A stretch of 64,000 nt of DNA from assembly GCF_029892105.1 (NCBI RefSeq), contig NZ_JARZAJ010000031.1, positions 16,620 to 80,619 of the forward strand, written 5' to 3'. A program made the translations under genes and the position numbers. A model generated the notes under the pieces. The model made no database searches and was not told the DNA's origin. It saw nothing but the letters and a program-made list of their open reading frames with translations. Source of the DNA: Kitasatospora sp. GP82. Lineage in GTDB: Bacteria > Actinomycetota > Actinomycetes > Streptomycetales > Streptomycetaceae. Below, in pieces: positions 1 through 11,263 of the stretch; position 1 is the first letter of the stretch, and every line of letters begins with the position of its first letter.

Positions 1-741
1 CCTCGATACGGCCGGCCACGTGATTCTCCAGTTCGCAATTTGGGCGGCGGCATCAGACGGCTGGGAGCAGGCGGTCTGCGGGGCCGGAATCCGGGCCGGG
101 CGGCCCTCGGCGCCTCCCGCCGTGTGTGCGGGGAGGGCCGTGGGTGCTTGGCGGGTCCCTTGGTCGGGTCCCTGGCCTGGACGAGTGAACTGGTACGGGA
201 GGTGTCCGGTCGCGCATCGGGGACCAAGAGGTGTCGTCCTGACCCCCTCGCCCTCCGCGTGCTCTGCTGTCGGCGATGCGTCCGTGCAGGATACGTCGGT
301 GGAACGGCGCGCGGCACGTGCAGAGCGCCGCGTTCGGGCGCAGTCACGCCCAGGACCGGCAAAGTGGTCCGACTGGAGCATCCGGAGGGACCCGGACGAA
401 CCATCCGGAGGTGATCCTTCCGGGCCTCCGCGAGGAGTCCGGACCACCCTGTCCGGGTGGCTGGAAGAGGCCCGTCCCGGTGGCGTGCGGGAGCCGCACG
501 GCAGCCGGAAGGACGCCGGACGGGCACGCCGGAACGGCCGGGAACGCGTCCGGCGCAGCTCGCTGATACCCTGGTATCCCGTGGACTGGTGGGATCAACC
601 ACTCCGGATCCGCCGACCCGACGACCCCGTCGGAGCGCCCTTCGGGCTCTTCGGCCGAGTGCGAACTCCTCGTCGGCGCGGACGAACCGGGTACCCCTCC
701 ACCGGAGTCACCTTCGACACGCGACCCACGGGAGCCCCCTC
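1..741. other. region with no supported gene, pyrG leader side
   Basis: Several long open frames cross this stretch on both strands, as expected at this GC content, but none has a recognisable domain, a good ribosome binding site or a family-like sequence. It probably holds the pyrG promoter and leader, plus the end of whatever lies upstream. I see no clear terminator, RNA gene or repeat here. Confidence 0.5.
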
Positions 742-2418
<1,677 letters not shown>

Positions 2419-2454
2419 GACCCTGCCCAGGGGTTTTGGTCTGTTGTTCGACGG

Positions 2455-2490
2455 ACGGCGGTCGTGCGGATCTTCGCACGGCCGCCGTTT
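2455..2490 (+). terminator. pyrG terminator hairpin
   Basis: A 13-bp stem (2456-2468 with 2475-2487, one G-T pair) with a 6-base loop is followed by TTT, starting 37 bases after the pyrG stop. Confidence 0.75.
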
Positions 2491-2525
2491 GGCATAGGTT
2501 GGGGCCGAGCGACTAGGGGAGAGAG

Positions 2526-3167
2526 ATGACGGACATTCAGCAGATCAGGGACGCGGCGGAGGACTGGCCGGTCCGCGAGTCCTCGGTGCCGTTCCAGGGG
2601 CGGGTCACCGGCGTGCGCACCGAGGAGGTGCTGATGCCCGACGGCAGCTACGCCCGCCGCGACTACCAGACGCACCCCGGCTCGGTCTCCGTCCTCGCCC
2701 TCGACGACCAGCAGCGGGTGCTGATCCTGCGCCAGTACCGGCACCCCGTGCGCCAGCGGCTCTGGGAGCTCCCGGCTGGGCTGCTCGACATCCCCGGGGA
2801 GAACCCGCTGCACGCCGCCCAGCGCGAACTCTACGAGGAGGCGCACTGCAAGGCGGGGGAGTGGCGGGTTCTCGTCGACTTCTACACCTCGCCCGGCGGG
2901 ACCGACGAGGCTCTGCGGCTCTTCCTGGCGACCGACCTCGCCGAGGCGGAGGGCGAGCGCTACGAGGCGCACGGCGAGGAACTGGAGATCGAGACCGCCC
3001 GGGTCCCGGTGGAGGAGCTGGTCGGCCTGATCCTCGCCGGTGAGCTGCACAACCCGACGCTGATCACCGGCACGCTGGCCCTGCACGCGGCCCTCACCGG
3101 TCCAGGTCTCGACTCGCTCCGTCCCGGCGAGAGCCCGTGGCCGGCCCGGCCGTTCCGGGAGAGCTGA
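2526..3167 (+). CDS. NUDIX hydrolase, probable ADP-ribose pyrophosphatase
   Basis: This is a 213-aa cytoplasmic NUDIX enzyme that probably cleaves ADP-ribose or a related nucleoside diphosphate derivative. The Nudix box runs over residues 85-108: Glu92, then Arg100-Glu101 and the metal-binding Glu104-Glu105. The usual glycine after the EE pair is replaced by His107. The segment ELPAGLLDIPGE and the length are typical of the ADP-ribose pyrophosphatase branch. A purine-rich binding site (GGGGAGAGAG) precedes the ATG. Its place just after pyrG is common in streptomycetes. The substrate is inferred from family resemblance only. Confidence 0.88.
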   Translation: MTDIQQIRDAAEDWPVRESSVPFQGRVTGVRTEEVLMPDGSYARRDYQTHPGSVSVLALDDQQRVLILRQYRHPVRQRLWELPAGLLDIPGENPLHAAQRELYEEAHCKAGEWRVLVDFYTSPGGTDEALRLFLATDLAEAEGERYEAHGEELEIETARVPVEELVGLILAGELHNPTLITGTLALHAALTGPGLDSLRPGESPWPARPFRES

Positions 3168-3377
3168 ACGCTCTCCGGGCGCGCGCACGGTTCCGGCGGG
3201 GAGTTTGATCCACCGGGGTGACTTGCCGGTTGGTACTACCGGTGTCACCCCTGGTAGGTCGTACGGTCGAACTACGCTTCGCGAACGGGCCCGACCACGG
3301 GCCTGTGCCGGCTCGGACGTGCGTGCAGGGGGCAGGGCCGAACCGGGGCTCGGCTGGGGCTGGTCGGCTGGTCAGGA

Positions 3378-5834
3378 GTGACGCAGGTGGCGAGGAAGAC
3401 CGCGACGATGGACGCACGGCCCGCCGAGCACGGCGTGAAGGACCGGCTGCCCGCAGGACCGGCGCTCTTCACCGGCCGGCGCTCCGAACTCGCGGCGCTC
3501 GCCGCTGCCGCCGCCCGCCCGGTGCGGGGCCGCTCCCCGGTCGTCGTCCTGGCCGGGCGGCCGGGCTCCGGGCGCACCACGCTCGCCGTGCGATTCGTCC
3601 GCTCGGTCGCCCAGGACTACCCCGACGGTGTCCTGTTCACCCGGCTCTCCGCCCCGGACGGCAGCCGTGTCCCGCCCGGCCAGGTCGCCCGGCGACTGCT
3701 GGAACAGCTCGGGCCCGTCCCGGACGCGGTGCTGGTACCCGGCAGCGGGGACGGTGCGGACGACCCGGCCTGCGGTGCGCTGCGCAAGGCCCAGGCGGGC
3801 AGGCGACTGCTCTTCCTGCTGGACGACGTGCGTGACGCCGGGCAGCTGTGGCCCCTGCTCGCCGACGAACCCGGCTGTCTGCTGGTCGCCACCACTGCCG
3901 GGCCGCTCACCGGGATCGAGGACATCGACCCGGTGATCCTCGGCGGTCTCGACCAGTCCTCGGCGGGCGACCTGCTCAGCGGCCTCGTCGGCGGTACCCG
4001 GATCAGCTGCGACCCGGTCGGCGCGGCCGACCTGGCCGAGGCGTGCGGTGCCCGCCCGGCGGCCCTGCGGCTGATGGCCGGCTGGCTGCGCACCAACCCG
4101 AAGGCCGCCGTGACCGAGGCCGCCCGGGTGCTGGCGGCGGCGGGTCCGGCGCTCGGCACGGGCACGGTGGCCGGTGGGGGGATTCCGGCCGGGCAGGGAG
4201 GTGCCGGGGCCGACGGCCGTACGGGCCAGGGAGAGGTCGCGGCGCCGGACCAGGTGGGTGCGCCGGCCGAGGGTGAGGGGCGCGGCACGCCCCGCCGGGG
4301 AGCTCCTGCGGGGCGGATCGGCCTGCCGGGCCGCGCCGGGGGTGGGCTCTCACGGCAGGGAGCGGAGCAGCAGACGGGCCCGGCGCAGGGCCGCTCGAGT
4401 GCCGGTGCTGCCGAGGCGGTGCGGCGGGGTGTCGGCGAGGGTGCCGGCGGAGCCGACGGCCGGCAGCGCACGGGCACCGGTCTCTCGGTGCAGGACACCG
4501 GGCAGCAGGGGGCAGGGCGGATCCACGGCCAGGCGCGTGCGGGTGCCGGCGGAGCCCGTACGGACCGCAGCTCCGCGGGTGCGGGGGGCGAGGCCGGCAG
4601 AGCGGCGGCGCGGGTCAACGGCCAGCGTTCGAGCGCCGAGCGGTCCGACGGCGTCGGCGCGCAGTCCGCCGCGGGGGAGCGGACGACGGTGCCGGGGAAG
4701 CAGCGGGGGGCGCAGGACGCGGAGGCCGCCGCGCAGGGGCCGGTACCCGTGCCGGACACCGATCCGCTCAGCGCCGCGTTCACCCTGCTCTACCGTTCGC
4801 TGCCCGCCGCCCAGGCGCGGATGCTGCGGATGCTCACCCTTGCCCCGGCCCAGCTCGCCGATCTGCGGACCGCCTCCGCGCTGATCGGCTGCCCGGCGCC
4901 GGAGGCGGAGGCCATCCTGCGGCAGCTGGCCGAGCGCGAGCTGCTGGACGAGGAGCCGCCCGCCGTCGACGGCACGCCGCGCTACCGGGTCCCCGGACGG
5001 CTGTTTGTGCGACTGGTCCGGCTGCGCGACACCGTCGACCGGCCGTCCGAGGTGCAGTTGGCCCGGGCCAGGATGCTGGAGCGGCTGGTCCGGCTGGTGG
5101 ACTCGGCCCGGTTGCTGATGGATCCCGCCGCCCCTGCGGTGACCGATCCGCTCCCGGGCGCGATCCGGCTGCGGACCGCCGCACAGGCCGCCGACTGGCT
5201 GCTCGGCGAGCGGGAGCTGCTGTTCGGCGCGGTGGCGGAGGCGATCGGCCAGGCCGACCTGGACGGTTCGGCGGGCAGGCTGGTCACCGCGCTGCTGCGC
5301 GCGCTGCCGCTCACCGGTGCCGCCGCCCCGGCCGACCTCTACCAACTGCACGGCCTGGTACTGAAGGTGGCCGAGCGCGGCGGCGCCACCCGCCGGGCGG
5401 CCGCCGCGCTGCTCAACCTGGGCGGTCTTCAGGCCGCCGCCGGGCGCTGGGAGCAGGCCGCCGCCCGCTACCGCGCCGCCCTGGACCACGCCAGGACCGC
5501 CGCCGACGAACCCGCCTGCGCCCGCGCGCTGGAGGGCGTCGGCGAGTGCCACCGGGCGCTCGGCGATCCGGTGCGGGCAGCGGACTGGTACGGCCGGGCC
5601 CTCGCGCTGCGCCGGAGCCTGGGGGACCGCCCGGCGGAGGCCCGGCTGCTGGCCAGGACGGCCGAGGCCCATGCCGGGCAGCGCCGGTTCGAGGAGGCCG
5701 ATCGCGAGTACCGGGCCGCACTGGCGCTGCTGCGGCGCCTCGGCGACGAGCGCGGCCGGACGGTGGTGGCGGGGGCCCTGGATTCGTTGCGGCAACAGGC
5801 CGGAGACGGGTGGGATCGCCCTTCCCGGGAGTAA
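3378..5834 (+). CDS. NB-ARC-like ATPase with disordered linker and TPR repeats
   Basis: This is a large (818 aa) cytoplasmic protein of regulator-like build. Residues 28-160 hold a P-loop NTPase: Walker A GRPGSGRTTL at 60-69 and Walker B RRLLFLLDDV near 142-151. Residues of about 255-455 are Gly/Ala/Arg/Gln-rich low complexity with no fold visible. A helical middle follows, and the last ~150 residues have TPR-like helix pairs (for example AAGRWEQAAARYRAALDHAR). The layout recalls the SARP/AfsR and STAND family but lacks an obvious DNA-binding domain. The GTG at 3378 sits very close to AGGAG; ATG at 3408 is a possible alternative start. No function is known to me. Confidence 0.8.
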   Translation: MTQVARKTATMDARPAEHGVKDRLPAGPALFTGRRSELAALAAAAARPVRGRSPVVVLAGRPGSGRTTLAVRFVRSVAQDYPDGVLFTRLSAPDGSRVPPGQVARRLLEQLGPVPDAVLVPGSGDGADDPACGALRKAQAGRRLLFLLDDVRDAGQLWPLLADEPGCLLVATTAGPLTGIEDIDPVILGGLDQSSAGDLLSGLVGGTRISCDPVGAADLAEACGARPAALRLMAGWLRTNPKAAVTEAARVLAAAGPALGTGTVAGGGIPAGQGGAGADGRTGQGEVAAPDQVGAPAEGEGRGTPRRGAPAGRIGLPGRAGGGLSRQGAEQQTGPAQGRSSAGAAEAVRRGVGEGAGGADGRQRTGTGLSVQDTGQQGAGRIHGQARAGAGGARTDRSSAGAGGEAGRAAARVNGQRSSAERSDGVGAQSAAGERTTVPGKQRGAQDAEAAAQGPVPVPDTDPLSAAFTLLYRSLPAAQARMLRMLTLAPAQLADLRTASALIGCPAPEAEAILRQLAERELLDEEPPAVDGTPRYRVPGRLFVRLVRLRDTVDRPSEVQLARARMLERLVRLVDSARLLMDPAAPAVTDPLPGAIRLRTAAQAADWLLGERELLFGAVAEAIGQADLDGSAGRLVTALLRALPLTGAAAPADLYQLHGLVLKVAERGGATRRAAAALLNLGGLQAAAGRWEQAAARYRAALDHARTAADEPACARALEGVGECHRALGDPVRAADWYGRALALRRSLGDRPAEARLLARTAEAHAGQRRFEEADREYRAALALLRRLGDERGRTVVAGALDSLRQQAGDGWDRPSRE

Positions 5835-6077
5835 TGTCGTATATGGGTGGTTGATCCCCCTTGGTGGCGTGATCCCCGCCGCAAGCCTACGAAAGTGCCA
5901 ATGTAACGGACTGATTTATTCAGTTTGGAAGGCTGGCGGATTCGCTGGGCTTCATTACACTCGACAGCAGTCGCGCAGCGAAGTGTGCCTCGGTGTCTTC
6001 CGATGGTCTCCCCCCATGCGCGCCGCCCGCCGGTCTTCTCCGGTAGGGACCCCCATGGCAAGAGGACGTGTTTAGCC

Positions 6078-7193
6078 GTGAAGGTCGGCATCCCCCGCGA
6101 GGTCAAGAACCACGAGTACCGCGTGGCCATCACGCCCGCCGGCGTGCATGAGCTGGTCCGCAACGGACACGAGGTCGTCATCGAGGACAACGCCGGTGTC
6201 GGCTCCTCGATCTCCAACGAGGAGTACGTGGCCGCCGGTGCCACCATCCTCCCCACCGCCGACGAGGTGTGGGCCGCCGCTGACCTGCTGCTGAAGGTCA
6301 AGGAGCCCATTGCCGAGGAGTACCACCGCCTCCGCAAGGGGCAGACCCTCTTCACCTACCTGCACCTCGCCGCCGACCGCGCCGGCACCGACGCGCTGCT
6401 CGCGTCCGGCACCACCGCGATCGCGTACGAGACCGTGCAGCTCGCCAACGGCGCCCTGCCGCTGCTCGCCCCGATGTCCGAGGTGGCCGGTCGCCTGGCC
6501 CCGCAGGTCGGCTCGTACCACCTGATGCGTCCGGCCGGCGGCCGTGGCACCCTCCCCGGTGGCGTGCCCGGCACCCACCCGGCGAAGTGCGTGGTCATCG
6601 GCGGTGGCGTCTCCGGCTGGCACGCCGCCACCATCGCCATCGGCATGGGCTACGAGGTGACCCTGCTCGACCGCGACATCAACAAGCTGCGTGAGGCCGA
6701 CCGTATCTTCGGTACGAAGATCAAGGCCATCGCCTCCAACGCCTACGAGCTGGAGAACGCCGTCCTGGAGGCCGACCTGGTCATCGGTGCGGTGCTGATC
6801 CCGGGCGCCAAGGCCCCGAAGCTGGTCACCAACGAGCTGGTCTCCCGGATGAAGCCGGGCTCCGTGCTCGTCGACATCGCCATCGACCAGGGCGGCTGCT
6901 TCGAGGACTCCCGTGCGACCACGCACGCCGAGCCGACCTTCCAGGTCCACAACTCGGTCTTCTACTGCGTGGCCAACATGCCGGGCGCCGTCCCGAACAC
7001 CTCCACCTACGCGCTGACCAACGCGACGCTGCCGTACGTCGTCGAGCTGGCCAACCGCGGTTGGAAGGAGGCGCTGCGCCGCGACGCCGCGCTGGCCAAG
7101 GGTCTGAACGTCCACGAGGGCCAGATCACCTACGCCGCCGTCGCCGAGGCCTTCGGCCTGGAGTCCATCTCCCTGGACACCGTGCTCGCCTGA
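6078..7193 (+). CDS. ald: alanine dehydrogenase
   Basis: This enzyme catalyses reversible NAD-dependent oxidative deamination of L-alanine to pyruvate and ammonia in the cytoplasm. The protein starts MKVGIPREVKNHEYR from GTG at 6078 and is 371 aa, the usual family length. Catalytic Lys75 (KVKEP) and His96 (YLHLA) are present, as is the Rossmann loop VVIGGGVSGWHA at about 172-183. AGAGGA at 6061-6066 is a distant but plausible binding site. The 243-base gap upstream is AT-richer than its surroundings and presumably carries the promoter. A hairpin terminator follows the stop. Confidence 0.97.
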   Translation: MKVGIPREVKNHEYRVAITPAGVHELVRNGHEVVIEDNAGVGSSISNEEYVAAGATILPTADEVWAAADLLLKVKEPIAEEYHRLRKGQTLFTYLHLAADRAGTDALLASGTTAIAYETVQLANGALPLLAPMSEVAGRLAPQVGSYHLMRPAGGRGTLPGGVPGTHPAKCVVIGGGVSGWHAATIAIGMGYEVTLLDRDINKLREADRIFGTKIKAIASNAYELENAVLEADLVIGAVLIPGAKAPKLVTNELVSRMKPGSVLVDIAIDQGGCFEDSRATTHAEPTFQVHNSVFYCVANMPGAVPNTSTYALTNATLPYVVELANRGWKEALRRDAALAKGLNVHEGQITYAAVAEAFGLESISLDTVLA

Positions 7194-7235
7194 CCTCGCA
7201 TCAGCTGAACGGGCCGCCCTCCGGGGCAGCCCCGC

Positions 7236-7268
7236 GCCCCCGACCCGCTCCCCTCGGGCCGGGGGCTT
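7236..7268 (+). terminator. ald terminator hairpin
   Basis: A 12-bp stem (7236-7247 with 7255-7266, one mismatch) with a 7-base loop starts about 40 bases after the ald stop. Confidence 0.6.
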
Positions 7269-7580
7269 CAGCATGCCTGGAACCTGCGGTGAAGGTCGGG
7301 TGGCGTGGCGATGTCAATTCATGTGCGACACGTCACCCGCCCTGTGCGGCAGGGAGGGCGACCCGCCCGGCGGGGCGTGACGGCGTCCGCAGAAACGATA
7401 GGGTCATCGGCCCTCTCAGCCCTTGACAGCGACCGGTCCGACGGCCGACACATCCTGCCCACTACCGTGGATTGTGTTGCTGCGAACGCCGCAGACGGCC
7501 TAGAGTCGCAAACCGTCGGCATGCTGCCACGCTGACGAATCGACATAGAGTCCTGGATGCCCAAGGAGGTAAGACGACTT
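7269..7580. promoter_or_regulatory. parA-like gene promoter region, no gene seen
   Basis: This is a 312-base gap. It contains TTGACA at 7423-7428, which could be a -35 element, but no convincing -10 follows. At its end a perfect AAGGAGGT (7563-7570) stands 10 bases before GTG 7581 and fixes the start of the next gene. No parS-like GTTTCACGTGAAAC site is present. Confidence 0.35.
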
Positions 7581-8753
7581 GTGAATGAGTCGACATTTGC
7601 TCCCGGGGGTGGTCAGCCAGGACTGGCGGAGCACGCCGCCGGACAGTCGAACGAGGACCTCGCGGCCCGGCAGGCCACCGTGGGATCGGTAGAGGTCGGC
7701 TCGGTCGCGGTCCGCACTTTCGAGGCACGCCAGACCTCCGGCGTCACCGGCGCCACCACCGTCGCCGACTACGAAGCCGACCTGGCCGCCCACGGCCTGG
7801 TCTACGGCGATTTCGCCTACGGCTCCTACGACGACCCGGACGCCGAGTACGAACCCGACCCGGAGTACGCCGCCACCTTGGCCCCTGACGCAGCACGCCA
7901 ACGCCGTGAGCGGATCGGCCCCACCGGCCGTCCGCAGCCCTACTTCCCGATCCCCGCGCCGCTCGCCGAACACGGCCCCGCGCAGATCATCGCGATGTGC
8001 AACCAGAAGGGCGGCGTCGGCAAGACGACGTCCACCATCAACCTGGGCGCCGCACTCGCCGAGTACGGCCGCCGGGTGCTGCTGGTCGACTTCGACCCGC
8101 AGGGCGCGCTCTCCGTCGGACTGGGCGTCAACCCGATGGAACTCGACGTCACGGTCTACAACCTGCTCATGGAGCGGGGCCTGACGGCCGATGAGGTGCT
8201 GCTGAAGACCGCCATCCCCGGTATGGACCTGCTGCCCTCCAACATCGACCTCTCCGCCGCCGAGGTGCAGCTGGTCAGCGAGGTCGCGCGAGAGTCCGCG
8301 CTGGCACGGGCGTTGAAGCCGCTGCTGCCCGACTACGACTACGTCATCATCGACTGCCAGCCCTCACTGGGCCTGCTGACGGTCAATGCCCTGACGGCGG
8401 CTCACAGCGTGATCGTCCCGCTGGAGTGCGAGTTCTTCGCACTGCGCGGTGTCGCGCTGCTCACCGAGACCATCGAGAAGGTCTGCGAGCGGCTCAACCC
8501 CGAGCTGCGCCTGGACGGCATCCTGGCCACCATGTACGACTCGCGCACCGTGCACAGCCGCGAGGTGCTGGCCCGGGTGGTCGAGGCGTTCGGCGAGCAC
8601 GTCTTCCACACCGTGATCGGCCGGACCGTGCGCTTCCCGGAGACCACCGTCGCCGGTGAGCCGATCACCACGTACGCCACCAACTCGGTCGGCGCCGCCG
8701 CCTACCGTCAGCTCGCCAGGGAGGTGCTCGACCGGTGCCGCCCCGCCGAGTGA
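7581..8753 (+). CDS. ParA-family ATPase linked to ScpAB
   Basis: This is a 390-aa MinD/ParA-type ATPase. The first ~130 residues are acidic and probably disordered. The ATPase domain has the deviant Walker A KGGVGKTT at 143-150, a Walker A' segment LLVDFDPQGALSVGLG and Walker B YVIIDCQPSLG. The start is fixed by the perfect Shine-Dalgarno before GTG 7581. It is the first gene of a same-direction run with an HTH-like protein, scpA, scpB and an rluB-type gene, an order known from streptomycetes. No parB lies beside it, so it is probably not the oriC segregation ParA; a role with SMC-ScpAB is inferred from position. Confidence 0.9.
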   Translation: MNESTFAPGGGQPGLAEHAAGQSNEDLAARQATVGSVEVGSVAVRTFEARQTSGVTGATTVADYEADLAAHGLVYGDFAYGSYDDPDAEYEPDPEYAATLAPDAARQRRERIGPTGRPQPYFPIPAPLAEHGPAQIIAMCNQKGGVGKTTSTINLGAALAEYGRRVLLVDFDPQGALSVGLGVNPMELDVTVYNLLMERGLTADEVLLKTAIPGMDLLPSNIDLSAAEVQLVSEVARESALARALKPLLPDYDYVIIDCQPSLGLLTVNALTAAHSVIVPLECEFFALRGVALLTETIEKVCERLNPELRLDGILATMYDSRTVHSREVLARVVEAFGEHVFHTVIGRTVRFPETTVAGEPITTYATNSVGAAAYRQLAREVLDRCRPAE

Positions 8754-9280
8754 GTCTCCCGGGTGCCGACGAGCTCTTCCGGACCACGGGCGGGATGGCG
8801 CTCTCGCCCTCCCTCGCGAGGCCGGCCGAGGCGCCCAGACCGGAGACCGCCCGCGCGGCCGAGCCCGGCACCGGGGCAGGGTCGGCGGACGTCCCTCGGG
8901 AGGCGCCCACCGCCCGCCCCGAGCAGTCACAGCCCACCGCCGGGAACACGGCGGCAATCCCCCAGCCGACGGGCGGGCGGTACCCGCAGCCCGGCGCGGC
9001 CGAGGAGCAGCCGGGGGAGGCCGCCGCCCGGCGGGGCCGCCCCCGTGGCCGGGGCACCCGCCGGCCCACCGGACGCGAGCGGCACGACGAGAAGATCACC
9101 GTGTACGTCTCCGCCGAGGAGCTCATGGACCTGGAGCACGCCCGCCTGGTCCTGCGCGGCGAGCACGGGCTGGCCGTGGACCGCGGCAGGGTGGTCCGGG
9201 AGGCGATCTCGGTCGTCCTGGCCGACCTGGAGCAGCGCGGCGAGGCGAGCATCCTGGTGCGGCGCCTGCGCGGCCGCTGA
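8735..9280 (+). CDS. conserved protein with C-terminal ribbon-helix-helix-like segment
   Basis: This 181-aa protein starts at GTG 8735, inside the end of the ParA-like gene (19-base overlap), so the two are translationally linked. Residues 1-110 are Pro/Ala/Gly/Arg-rich and probably unfolded. The last ~60 residues (KITVYVSAEELMDLEHARLV onward to the C-terminus) have a beta strand followed by two helices, as in CopG/MetJ-type DNA-binding proteins. A ParA partner or centromere-type binder is a reasonable guess from position and fold, but nothing here proves it. Confidence 0.72.
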   Translation: MPPRRVSLPGADELFRTTGGMALSPSLARPAEAPRPETARAAEPGTGAGSADVPREAPTARPEQSQPTAGNTAAIPQPTGGRYPQPGAAEEQPGEAAARRGRPRGRGTRRPTGRERHDEKITVYVSAEELMDLEHARLVLRGEHGLAVDRGRVVREAISVVLADLEQRGEASILVRRLRGR

Positions 9281-9445
9281 GGCCGCGGCGTCGTACGGCC
9301 GGGCCCGGCGGGCACTTCCGCGGATGCGGGCCGTGCGCTGTCCGGGTGCGCGGGGCTCCGGGACGGCGCACGGCCGAGCAGGTGCACTGCGTGTCGGAGC
9401 CCCTCGGGCGGGGTGAGCGGACGGTACGGGTGAAGATGGACCGTC

Positions 9446-10354
9446 ATGCCGACCACCGTTGAACCCCCCGGGATCGCCCGAGCGCCCGCAGGGACCGCAG
9501 AGCCGGCCGCCGGGGCCGCCGGCGCGCGTACGGGTTTTCTGGTGCGGCTGGACAACTTCGAGGGTCCGTTCGACCTGCTGCTCAGCCTGATCGCCAAGCA
9601 CCGGCTCGATGTCACCGAGGTGGCGCTCTCCAGGGTCACGGACGAGTTCGTCGCCCACATCCGGGCCATGGGCCCCGACTGGGACCTGGACGCGGCGACC
9701 GAGTTCCTGGTGGTCGCGGCCACCCTGCTGGATCTCAAGGCGGCCCGGCTGCTGCCCGCCGCCGAGGTGGAGGACGAAGAGGACCTCGCCCTGCTGGAGG
9801 CCCGGGACCTGCTCTTCGCCCGGCTGCTCCAGTACCGCGCGTACAAGCGGGTGGCCGCCGTTCTGGGCGAGCGCTGGGAGTCGGAGCTGCGGCAGCGGGC
9901 GCGCGGGGTCGGCCTGGAGCCGCACCATGCCGAGCTGCTGCCCGAGGTGGTCATCGGAATCGGTCCCGAGCGGTTCGCGCAACTGGCGGCGAGGGCGATG
10001 GCGCCCAGGCCGAAGCCGGTGGTGTACGTGGACCACATCCACACCCCGTCGGTGAGCGTGCGCGAGCAGGCGGGGGTGATCGTCGACCGGCTGACCGCGC
10101 TCGGGTGGGCCACCTTCGACCAGCTGGTGGCGGACACCGACGACGCCCTGGTCGTGGTGGCCCGCTTCCTGGCGCTGCTGGAGCTCTACCGGGAGAAGGC
10201 CCTGGACTTCGAGCAGCCCGAGGCGCTCGGCGAGCTGCTGGTGCGGTGGGTGGCCGGGACGGACCGGCCGATCGAGGTCACGGACGAGTTCGACCGTCCG
10301 CCGGGGGCGCAGTCGGACGGGCAGCGGACTGCGGAGGAGGGCAAGGCGTCATGA
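9446..10354 (+). CDS. scpA: segregation and condensation protein ScpA
   Basis: This is the kleisin subunit of the SMC-ScpAB condensin that organises and helps segregate the chromosome. The conserved N-terminal segment VRLDNFEGPFDLLLSLIAKH is at about 33-52, followed by the helical middle and a C-terminal winged-helix segment (VVVARFLALLELYREKALDF) that binds the SMC head. Length is 302 aa, with a ~30-residue variable start. Its stop overlaps the scpB start (ATGA). Confidence 0.95.
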   Translation: MPTTVEPPGIARAPAGTAEPAAGAAGARTGFLVRLDNFEGPFDLLLSLIAKHRLDVTEVALSRVTDEFVAHIRAMGPDWDLDAATEFLVVAATLLDLKAARLLPAAEVEDEEDLALLEARDLLFARLLQYRAYKRVAAVLGERWESELRQRARGVGLEPHHAELLPEVVIGIGPERFAQLAARAMAPRPKPVVYVDHIHTPSVSVREQAGVIVDRLTALGWATFDQLVADTDDALVVVARFLALLELYREKALDFEQPEALGELLVRWVAGTDRPIEVTDEFDRPPGAQSDGQRTAEEGKAS

Positions 10355-11208
10355 CGGAGCAGCCGGACGGCCCCGGACACCCGAAGCCGCCCAGGCGGGC
10401 CCTGGGCGTCCCCGGGCAGGCGCGGGCGCAGGAGTGGCTGGAGCCAGCCTACGAGCCGCGGGAGCCCGCCTGTGGCCCTGCTGGGCCCCCTGTGGGGGCG
10501 TCCGCCGGGGGCGAGGAGCCGTGGGAGGCCGACGGGCCCCGGCCGGCCGTCCGGGAGGAGACCCGGGAGCAGCCCGAGCCGGAGACCGGGGACGGTGTGC
10601 CGCTGCGGGCGGCGCTGGAGGCGATCCTGCTGGTGGTGGAGGAGCCGGCCACCGAGGCACACCTCGCCGACGTGCTGGAGCGCCCGCGCGCCGAGGTGGC
10701 CGCCGCGCTGCACGAGCTGTCCGCCGAGTACGCGGCCCAGGGCCGGGGTTTCGACCTGAGGTCGGTGGCCGGAGGCTGGCGGTTCTACACGAGGGCGGAG
10801 TGCGCGCCCGCCGTGGAGCGCTACGTCCTGGACGGCCGTCAGTCCCGGCTCACCCAGGCCGCACTGGAGACGCTGGCGGTCGTCGCATACCGGCAACCGG
10901 TGTCGCGAAGCCGGGTCTCCGCGGTACGCGGTGTGAACTGTGACGGCGTGATGCGTACTCTGGTACAGCGAGGACTGGTGGAAGAGACCGGGTCCGAGCC
11001 CGAAACAGGTGCGATCCTGTATCGGACGACGAACTACTTCCTTGAACGGATGGGGCTGCGCGGCCTGTACGAGCTGCCGGAGCTGGCACCATTCCTGCCC
11101 GAGGTCGACGACGTGGAAGCGGAGTCCCTCGAAGGCACGATGATCGCAGAGGCGGTCGCCGCGGCACGTGCGGCGGGCGAAGGCGGCGAGGCCGGTCGGG
11201 AGCAGTGA
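10351..11208 (+). CDS. scpB: segregation and condensation protein ScpB
   Basis: This is the kleisin-interacting winged-helix partner of ScpA in the condensin complex. The ATG at 10351 overlaps the scpA stop by 4 bases. Residues 1-85 are a Pro/Glu-rich variable extension. The family core then begins at LRAALEAILLVVEEP and contains QAALETLAVVAYRQPVSRS and the RTTNYFLERMGLRGL segment. The total is 285 aa, longer than usual because of the N-terminal extension. Confidence 0.94.
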   Translation: MTEQPDGPGHPKPPRRALGVPGQARAQEWLEPAYEPREPACGPAGPPVGASAGGEEPWEADGPRPAVREETREQPEPETGDGVPLRAALEAILLVVEEPATEAHLADVLERPRAEVAAALHELSAEYAAQGRGFDLRSVAGGWRFYTRAECAPAVERYVLDGRQSRLTQAALETLAVVAYRQPVSRSRVSAVRGVNCDGVMRTLVQRGLVEETGSEPETGAILYRTTNYFLERMGLRGLYELPELAPFLPEVDDVEAESLEGTMIAEAVAAARAAGEGGEAGREQ

Positions 11209-11263
11209 GGTCGGCCGAAACGACTTGCACTCCCGAAGACAGAGACGACGTACGGACTTTTTG

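Noticed and set aside
7269..7580. parS site near the ParA-like gene
   Set aside because: No GTTTCACGTGAAAC or close variant was found.
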